From Flavobacteriaceae bacterium (GTDB taxonomy: Bacteria; Bacteroidota; Bacteroidia; Flavobacteriales; Flavobacteriaceae): DNA of 64,000 nt. Both the position numbers and the translations under genes were made by a program. Below, one piece after another: positions 58,649 through 64,000 of the stretch. The stretch is from NCBI GenBank assembly GCA_014238425.1, contig JABABD010000019.1, positions 1 to 64,000 on the forward strand. The letters are read 5' to 3'. How positions within the stretch are numbered: position 1 is the first letter of the stretch; each line of letters begins with the position of its first letter. Below the pieces are notes generated by a model. That model was not told the origin of the DNA. It saw only the letters and a list, made by a program, of their open reading frames with translations, and ran no database searches.

Positions 58649-59587
58649 ATGAAAACTACACCAAAAAATTTAAAAAAGTGCATCTTACCATTATTGATCT
58701 TAGTGGTAACTTTTGCTTGGTCACAATCCATAGGTACATACGACATCTCGTTGACAACCATTTGGAATTCAACAGATCATACCTCTGTTCCTGGAAGTGC
58801 ACATTGGTCACCATTGATCGGAGCAACTCATAATACAGCTGACGAGTTTGTAAGTCTTGGAACCAATGCTACAACAGGAATAAAAGACGTTGCAGAATTT
58901 GGGAGCAATGGAGTATTCACAACTGAAATCAATAACAGTATTACTGCAAGCAGAGCTGATCAACTACTAAATGATGGGTTCTCCCCTTTTGCCGGTAACA
59001 ATTCAATAGCTGGTTTTACAGATGTTACTATAAGTGAGGATTTTCCACTTATTACCTTGGTTTCTATGGTTGCACCTAGCCCTGATTGGTTCATTGCCAT
59101 TAATAGCTTGAATATGAGAAGTGGCAATCCAGCTGTTAACAATGGTTGGAAAGACACTTTTACTATGGATGTATTTGTTTACGACGCTGGAACTGATGAT
59201 GGCGTAGATTACTCATCTGTAAATGCCCAATCAACTCCTTTTGTTCCTGTATCCATGATCACCGGTTTTCCGATCAACGGAAATAGAATGGCAACCGTAA
59301 CGTTTACTTACAAATCATCAACATTAGGAATTGATGATGTAAGTGCCATTGAAAATGTGAAAGTGTATCCTAATCCAGCTAAAGATGTATTGACTATAAC
59401 GAATACTTTGAATATCATTGATTCTGCAGAATTATATAATGTTTTAGGAAAAAGAGTAACTACAGTAACCTCTATTTCTAACAACGACCTCAAAATGAAT
59501 GTTAGTAATTTACGAGGCGGAATTTATATACTTAAACTAAGAAATCAAGAGGGCGATACGTCGTCAAGAAAGGTCATTATTAACTAA
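58649..59587 (+). CDS. spondin-domain protein with type IX secretion sorting domain
   Basis: 312 residues with signal peptide ([19 protein letters not shown]). Spondin_N at about 28-200: [74 protein letters not shown]. The C-terminal 75 residues ([40 protein letters not shown]) are the type A T9SS sorting domain, so the protein is exported through the outer membrane. Likely adhesion. Its stop overlaps pyrD tail-to-tail. Confidence 0.9.
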   Translation: MKTTPKNLKKCILPLLILVVTFAWSQSIGTYDISLTTIWNSTDHTSVPGSAHWSPLIGATHNTADEFVSLGTNATTGIKDVAEFGSNGVFTTEINNSITASRADQLLNDGFSPFAGNNSIAGFTDVTISEDFPLITLVSMVAPSPDWFIAINSLNMRSGNPAVNNGWKDTFTMDVFVYDAGTDDGVDYSSVNAQSTPFVPVSMITGFPINGNRMATVTFTYKSSTLGIDDVSAIENVKVYPNPAKDVLTITNTLNIIDSAELYNVLGKRVTTVTSISNNDLKMNVSNLRGGIYILKLRNQEGDTSSRKVIIN

Positions 59588-60593
59588 GCAACGCTTTATT
59601 TATGTCCTTAATAAGTTGAGGACCTTCATAAATAAAGCCCGTATATAGTTGCACTAGATCAGCTCCCGCATCGAGTTTTTCTAGTGCATCCTTTTTAGAG
59701 TGTATACCACCCACTCCAATTATTGGAAATGCTTTATTACTTTTCTCTGATAAAAATCTGATAACTTCTGTTGACCGGTTTGTTAAAGGTTTCCCGCTTA
59801 AACCACCCATTTCAGTTTTATTTTTCGATTGAAGTCCTTCACGAGATATCGTCGTATTAGTAGCAATTACACCATCAATTTCTGTTTCTCTTACGATATC
59901 AATAATATCTAATAATTGTTCATTAGTAAGATCCGGAGCAATTTTTAAAAGAATAGGTTTTGATTTTTGTTTGTGGGCATTTTGTGTTTGTAAATCTTTT
60001 AGAAGATGTGTTAATGGTTCCTTATCCTGTAGCGCCCGTAAGTTTGGTGTATTAGGTGAGCTCACATTCACCACAAAATAATCGACATACTCAAACAGCG
60101 CATTAAAACATATTCTGTAATCATCCACCGCATTTTCATTAGGCGTCAATTTATTCTTCCCAATATTACCGCCTATCAACACACCTTTATTTTTTTTAAG
60201 TCTTTCGACTGCTAACTCTACGCCTCCATTATTAAAACCCATACGATTTATAATCGCAGAATCTTCTTTCAATCGGAATAAACGCTTTTTAGGATTTCCA
60301 TTCTGAGGCTTAGGTGTTAATGTACCTATCTCTATAAATCCGAAACCAAAATTATTTAGCTCGTTAAATAACTTCGCATCCTTATCAAAACCTGCAGCCA
60401 ATCCCACTGGGTTCTTAAAAGTCAATCCAAATAATTGTCTTTCCAAACGTTTGTCTTCCTTAAGATACAGACTCCTAAAAATAAAAGGTGCTAACGGAAT
60501 CTTACATGCAAATCGAATTAAGGAAAAGGTGAAATAATGAATTTTTTCAGGGTCAAACAGAAAAAAGAACGGACGAATCAAAAATTTGTACAT
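59580..60593 (-). CDS. pyrD: quinone-dependent dihydroorotate dehydrogenase (class 2)
   Basis: Start placed at ATG 60593 ([20 protein letters not shown]), 337 residues; the upstream extension to 60656 is hydrophobic but unlikely. The N-terminal helices provide the membrane/quinone tunnel typical of class 2. [13 protein letters not shown] and [10 protein letters not shown] bind [16 protein letters not shown] contains the catalytic Ser, and [16 protein letters not shown] the phosphate site. Oxidises dihydroorotate in pyrimidine synthesis. Confidence 0.94.
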   Translation of the reverse strand: MYKFLIRPFFFLFDPEKIHYFTFSLIRFACKIPLAPFIFRSLYLKEDKRLERQLFGLTFKNPVGLAAGFDKDAKLFNELNNFGFGFIEIGTLTPKPQNGNPKKRLFRLKEDSAIINRMGFNNGGVELAVERLKKNKGVLIGGNIGKNKLTPNENAVDDYRICFNALFEYVDYFVVNVSSPNTPNLRALQDKEPLTHLLKDLQTQNAHKQKSKPILLKIAPDLTNEQLLDIIDIVRETEIDGVIATNTTISREGLQSKNKTEMGGLSGKPLTNRSTEVIRFLSEKSNKAFPIIGVGGIHSKKDALEKLDAGADLVQLYTGFIYEGPQLIKDINKALLS

Positions 60594-60739
60594 GAAGATA
60601 AAATATAACTGGTGCAAAAATAGGTTTAAAAAAAATTGAGGCAATTCAAAAAACAAAAATATTTTTAATACTTATCCGTATTTTTGAAGCCTAAGGCTTA
60701 TTAGGTATCTCACTCGAATGCAAAAAAATCAAAGAAAAG

Positions 60740-61981
60740 ATGATTTCAAAAGAAGATATAATTAAACGTTTTGTCAGCTATGTTACTGTTGACACTGAGT
60801 CTGATCCAGAATCAGATACAACACCAAGTACTAAAAAACAATGGAACTTAGCCAATAAACTTGCTGAAGAACTAAAGAGTATTGGTATGCAAGATGTTTC
60901 TATTGATGAGAATGCCTATATCATGGCTACGCTTCCAAGCAATGTGGGCCATAAAGTACCAACTATTGGTTTTGTGTCTCATTTTGATACATCACCCGAT
61001 TTTACTGGTGCCAATGTCACACCTCAAATCATTGAAAATTATGACGGGAAAGATATAGTTCTTAATGAAGAGCAGAACATTATTTTATCGCCAGATTACT
61101 TTGAAGACCTTTTGTTATATAAAGGACAAACATTAGTTACAACAGATGGCACTACACTTTTGGGTGCCGATGATAAAGCTGGTATTTGTGAAATTGTATC
61201 AGCCATGGAATATCTTATTCAGCATCCAGAAATAAAACATGGAAAGATTCGAGTGGGGTTTACACCAGATGAAGAAATTGGACGTGGAGCTCATAAATTT
61301 GATGTTTCTGCATTCGGCGCAGATTGGGCATATACAATGGATGGTAGTCAAATTGGTGAATTAGAATATGAAAATTTTAACGCTGCGGGTGCCAAGGTAA
61401 AAGTAAAGGGTAAAATTGTGCATCCTGGATATGCCAAAAACAAGATGGTAAATTCCATGTTAATTGCTAATGAATTTATTCAAGCGCTTCCAATACATGA
61501 AATCCCACAAGAAACAGAAGGTTATCAGGGGTTTTTTCATTTATACTCTATAAACGGAGAGGTAGAAGAAACTAATCTGCAATATATTATAAGAGACCAT
61601 GATAAAGGTCATTTTCAAGCACGTAAAGACTTAATGCTTGGTATTGTCAAGGACATTAATAATAAATATGGGAAAGAAGTCATCGACATAGAGATCAAGG
61701 ATCAGTATTACAATATGAAAGAAAAGGTAGTGCCTGTCATGCATATTGTAGACATCGCAGAAGAAGCTATGAAAGCTTTAGATATTAGACCTCTCATTAA
61801 GGCTATTCGTGGCGGCACAGATGGGTCACAGCTCTCTTATATGGGATTGCCATGCCCAAACATATTTGCAGGAGGACACAACTTCCATGGGCGTTATGAA
61901 TATGTTCCTGTTGAAAGTATGATAAAAGCTACAGAAGTTATTTGTAAGATTGCCGAAATCACTCAAGAAAGAGCGAAATAA
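60740..61981 (+). CDS. pepT: peptidase T (tripeptidase)
   Basis: 413 residues, M20B family. [11 protein letters not shown] carries the first zinc His and Asp, [11 protein letters not shown] the bridging Asp, [13 protein letters not shown] the catalytic Glu pair, [16 protein letters not shown] is the domain border, and [13 protein letters not shown] the last His. Releases N-terminal residues from tripeptides in the cytosol. Stop overlaps the next ATG (TAATG). Confidence 0.95.
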   Translation: MISKEDIIKRFVSYVTVDTESDPESDTTPSTKKQWNLANKLAEELKSIGMQDVSIDENAYIMATLPSNVGHKVPTIGFVSHFDTSPDFTGANVTPQIIENYDGKDIVLNEEQNIILSPDYFEDLLLYKGQTLVTTDGTTLLGADDKAGICEIVSAMEYLIQHPEIKHGKIRVGFTPDEEIGRGAHKFDVSAFGADWAYTMDGSQIGELEYENFNAAGAKVKVKGKIVHPGYAKNKMVNSMLIANEFIQALPIHEIPQETEGYQGFFHLYSINGEVEETNLQYIIRDHDKGHFQARKDLMLGIVKDINNKYGKEVIDIEIKDQYYNMKEKVVPVMHIVDIAEEAMKALDIRPLIKAIRGGTDGSQLSYMGLPCPNIFAGGHNFHGRYEYVPVESMIKATEVICKIAEITQERAK

Positions 61982-62484
61982 TGCCTGATATCAGTAAGCA
62001 ACTTCAAAAGAACAAACAAGTATTCCTTGGATTATTAAATAATCTTCAGCCTGAAATGGTACACTGGCGACAAACGGAAGGTAAATGGTCTTTACTAGAA
62101 ATCATTTGCCATTTATATGATGAGGAACGTGAAGATTTTAAGTTTCGCATAAAATGGTTATTAGACAAACCAGGGGAAGTTCCACCTCCATTTAATCCAT
62201 TGGATTGGGTTACAGAACGAAACTATAAGGAACAAGATTATAATGTAATACTTGATAAATTCATTAAAGAACGTGAGGCATCCATAATTTGGTTGCAATC
62301 ATTGGAAAATCCTAATTGGAACAATTCTTTTGAGCACCCTAAACTTGGCAATTTAACTGCGAAATATTTCCTTGATAATTGGTTGGCACATGATTATTTA
62401 CATATGCGACAAATATTGAAATTAAAATTTGATTATCTTGAACATACATTTGGCAATAATCTTGACTACGCTGGAAAATGGTAG
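61981..62484 (+). CDS. DinB-family four-helix protein
   Basis: 167 residues. KQLQKNKQVFLGLLNNLQPE, WSLLEIICHLYDEERED (His in helix 2) and LDNWLAHDYLHMRQILKL with the HDxxHxRQ pair form the three-His metal site of the DinB/YfiT fold. Members include thiol transferases dependent on bacillithiol or mycothiol; bshB1 in the same window fits but is far away. Translation coupled to pepT. Confidence 0.87.
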   Translation: MPDISKQLQKNKQVFLGLLNNLQPEMVHWRQTEGKWSLLEIICHLYDEEREDFKFRIKWLLDKPGEVPPPFNPLDWVTERNYKEQDYNVILDKFIKEREASIIWLQSLENPNWNNSFEHPKLGNLTAKYFLDNWLAHDYLHMRQILKLKFDYLEHTFGNNLDYAGKW

Positions 62485-62503
62485 CTAATTAATTGAATTT
62501 ATC

Positions 62504-63109
62504 ATGGCAATGACAAAATACACATCGGTTGAAGAGTATATTGAATCTGGCTCAAAATGGACCAAGGAATTGGAAGAGTTAAGACGTATTTTATTAAAAA
62601 CTGAATTTGTAGAGACCCTGAAGTGGAGTATTCCTACTTATACTATCAACGGTAAAAATGTTGCAGGAATAGCGGGTTTTAAGAATTATTTTGGAATTTG
62701 GTTCTTTAATGGTGTGTTCCTAAAAGATAAAGAACATGTTTTAGTGAATGCTCAAGAAGGCAAAACCAAAGCTATGCGTCAATGGCGTTTCAATTCAATT
62801 GATGATATTAATGAGTCATTAGTCCTAAAATATGCTAGAGAGGCCATCGAGAATCAAAAGTTAGGAAGAAAAATAAAGCCAGAAAGAACCAAGAAAGAGG
62901 CAGTTATTCCAGACGAGCTTCAAAAAGTTATTGATAAGGACACAAGCGTATTGCAAAGTTTCAAATCCTTATCTCCGTATAAACAACGAGAATATGCTGA
63001 ATACATTGAAACCGCTAAAAGAGAAGCGACTAAACAAATTCGTTTAGAAAAAATTGTTCCTATGATTTTGGATGGCATAGGACTAAATGACAAATACAAG
63101 AATTGTTAG
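62504..63109 (+). CDS. DUF1801/YdeI-type protein
   Basis: 201 residues. The N-terminal DUF1801 domain (SVEEYIESGSKWTKELEELR, TLKWSIPTYTINGKNVAGIA, YFGIWFFNGV) is followed by a YdeI/OmpD-associated C-terminal part (PDELQKVIDKDTSVLQSFK, LSPYKQREYAEYIETAKRE). Linked to polymyxin or bacteriocin tolerance in Bacillus and Salmonella relatives; mechanism unclear. Third gene of the pepT unit. Confidence 0.85.
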   Translation: MAMTKYTSVEEYIESGSKWTKELEELRRILLKTEFVETLKWSIPTYTINGKNVAGIAGFKNYFGIWFFNGVFLKDKEHVLVNAQEGKTKAMRQWRFNSIDDINESLVLKYAREAIENQKLGRKIKPERTKKEAVIPDELQKVIDKDTSVLQSFKSLSPYKQREYAEYIETAKREATKQIRLEKIVPMILDGIGLNDKYKNC

Positions 63110-63120
63110 CCAGATACAAA

Positions 63121-63151
63121 AAAACTCCTAAAGAATACCTTTAGGAGTTTT
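63121..63151. terminator. bidirectional intrinsic terminator
   Basis: Stem AAAACTCCTAAAG / CTTTAGGAGTTTT (13 bp) between the DUF1801 gene and yajC. A further palindrome TTATTGTACAATAA lies at 63155-63168. Confidence 0.88.
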
Positions 63152-63170
63152 GCTTATTGTACAATAATCA

Positions 63171-63470
63171 TTATTTCTTAATTGCAGGAGGAGCGTTGAG
63201 TTTTTTACTCATTTCCATAGAAATGGCCGAACGATCAAATTTAATCTTTCCAGACATCGTTTCTAGCACACAACTCTTATCCTTATCATTGAGTTCGACA
63301 ATTTTAGCATGCATACCACTCTTGGTAATTACCTTATCGCCTCGCTTTAACTCACTACCAAATTTCTTCTCTTGTTTCGCCCGTTTCATTTGAGGTGCAA
63401 TCATAAAAAAATACACGACTAAAAACATTAATATAAATGGCAAAAAAGCGCCAATTCCTCCTTCTCCCAT
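63171..63470 (-). CDS. yajC: preprotein translocase accessory subunit YajC
   Basis: 99 residues: one TM helix (FLPFILMFLVVYFFMIAPQM), the MKRAKQEKKFGSELKRGDKV motif and a small SH3-like beta domain (VITKSGMHAKIVELND). Part of the SecDF-YajC holotranslocase. It lies 8 bp downstream of the DUF1573 gene, the usual order in Bacteroidota. Confidence 0.94.
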   Translation of the reverse strand: MGEGGIGAFLPFILMFLVVYFFMIAPQMKRAKQEKKFGSELKRGDKVITKSGMHAKIVELNDKDKSCVLETMSGKIKFDRSAISMEMSKKLNAPPAIKK

Positions 63471-63478
63471 GTTATGAA

Positions 63479-64000
63479 TTAATTGTGATTATGGCCTTCA
63501 TGACCTGGTTGAGTACTTGTTTTACCACTTACAGCTTGCACTGGAGTTTGAGTCGCAGCAGCAGCTTTAGGTGCATTCGGATTGTTCACATTTGCTTTGA
63601 TACGAACAGGTTCAGTGCCTTTTTCTGTATTGGCAATTACTTTAATGGTCTTTGAAACAATACCGTTTCCTTTACCATTGAATTTCACAGTGAATGAACT
63701 AGATTCTCCAGATGCAAGAGGTAATCTTGACCAATTTGATGGTACTGTACAACCACAAGTACTCTCAATATTTGTAACAACTAATGGTGCCGTACCAACA
63801 TTTTTGTACGTAAAAGTCGTTTCAACTGGCTGCCCATCCTCAATGGTTCCAAAATCATGTTCTACCTTATCAAACTCAATTACTGGCAACTTTCCAGAAT
63901 TAGCATCACGTTCTGCGGCTTGAGCTACATTTTCTTCTTTTATCTTACTAGATGCATTTTCTTTACACGAGGTAAATACAACTAGAGAAAGTGCACAAAC
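63479..64000 (-). CDS. DUF1573 lipoprotein (partial, N-terminus beyond window)
   Basis: The frame is open to the right edge: upstream of the TTG at 63889 it reads a signal region (VCALSLVVFTSC) and linker before PVIEFDKVEHDFGTIEDGQP, so the true start lies outside. The DUF1573 domain (about 40-140 of the visible part) contains FTYKNVGTAPLVVTNIESTCGCTVP and FNGKGNGIVSKTIKVIANTE. Periplasmic beta-sandwich lipoprotein of unclear role. The tail is rich in Ala and His/Asn. Confidence 0.88.
   Translation of the reverse strand, partial: VCALSLVVFTSCKENASSKIKEENVAQAAERDANSGKLPVIEFDKVEHDFGTIEDGQPVETTFTYKNVGTAPLVVTNIESTCGCTVPSNWSRLPLASGESSSFTVKFNGKGNGIVSKTIKVIANTEKGTEPVRIKANVNNPNAPKAAAATQTPVQAVSGKTSTQPGHEGHNHN

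Noticed and set aside
63582-63923. 113-residue plus-strand frame antisense to DUF1573
   Set aside because: Shadow of the DUF1573 gene whose frame continues to the window edge with a lipoprotein signal.

Overview
The window is chromosomal DNA of a marine-type Flavobacteriaceae bacterium (Bacteroidota). Evidence: low GC; promoters of the TTG-N20-TAnnTTTG type with no Shine-Dalgarno sequences; SPII signals of the form ...SC; a type IX secretion C-terminal sorting domain; a fused CcsB-CcsA cytochrome assembly protein; bacillithiol deacetylase BshB1; and a GGGP-type UbiA prenyltransferase next to KdsC and Maf. Genus cannot be fixed from the sequence alone.

Layout. 1-1568: C-terminal end of an Rhs/YD-repeat polymorphic toxin with a GHH-type nuclease tip, followed by a SUKH immunity gene. 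1764-5780: DUF3108 protein, small membrane protein and two tandem M28 peptidases, one without its PA domain. 5851-14189: housekeeping block (GIY-YIG, tRNA-His, bshB1, PLP trans-sulfuration enzyme, MATE, hydrolases, RluE-like pseudouridine synthase, HAD, TPR lipoprotein). 14439-16102: hipBA toxin-antitoxin with visible operators. 16114-20818: a hotspot of about 100-bp palindromic repeats, two of which sit at fixed distance from small GIY-YIG nuclease genes; an SLC12-type cotransporter and an SPFH protein lie between the repeats. 20877-26036: accessory cluster of small or rarely annotated genes (Zn-knuckle, SNase, VWA-like lipoprotein, 4-TM coiled-coil, TerB, excalibur, DUF4236, and two small ones). 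26126-29767: TPR histidine kinase/LuxR-type regulator with a poly-proline lipopeptide gene and a hairpin-rich intergenic region. 29865-35829: CcsBA, HMA-like protein, di-haem peroxidase, truncated globin. 35886-40834: Crp/Fnr regulator, DUF2520, KdsC, UbiA, Maf, lipoprotein, MscS. 40933-46008: PIG-L protein, an unannotated 39-aa membrane peptide and an SSS symporter, then a membrane protein/HTH pair. 46060-49902: DUF2911, SnoaL-like, transglutaminase-like, M20 hydrolase. 49987-53145: cassette-like island in which genes are separated by related imperfect palindromes, including a MarR-controlled isochorismatase unit. 53151-64000: guaB, FMN-binding/porin operon, HMG-CoA lyase, LysE, spondin-domain T9SS protein, pyrD, pepT, DinB, DUF1801/YdeI, yajC and a partial DUF1573 lipoprotein.

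The most unusual signal is the GIY-YIG/palindrome composite at 16114-16747, repeated at 19079-19509. Identical 20-bp and 7-bp spacings on the two sides of the nuclease gene suggest a repeat family mobilised or maintained by its own GIY-YIG nuclease, comparable in logic to REP/RAYT. Other candidates are the cassette-like palindromes at 50648-53144, the TerB/VWA membrane cluster, and the poly-proline lipopeptide next to a two-component system.
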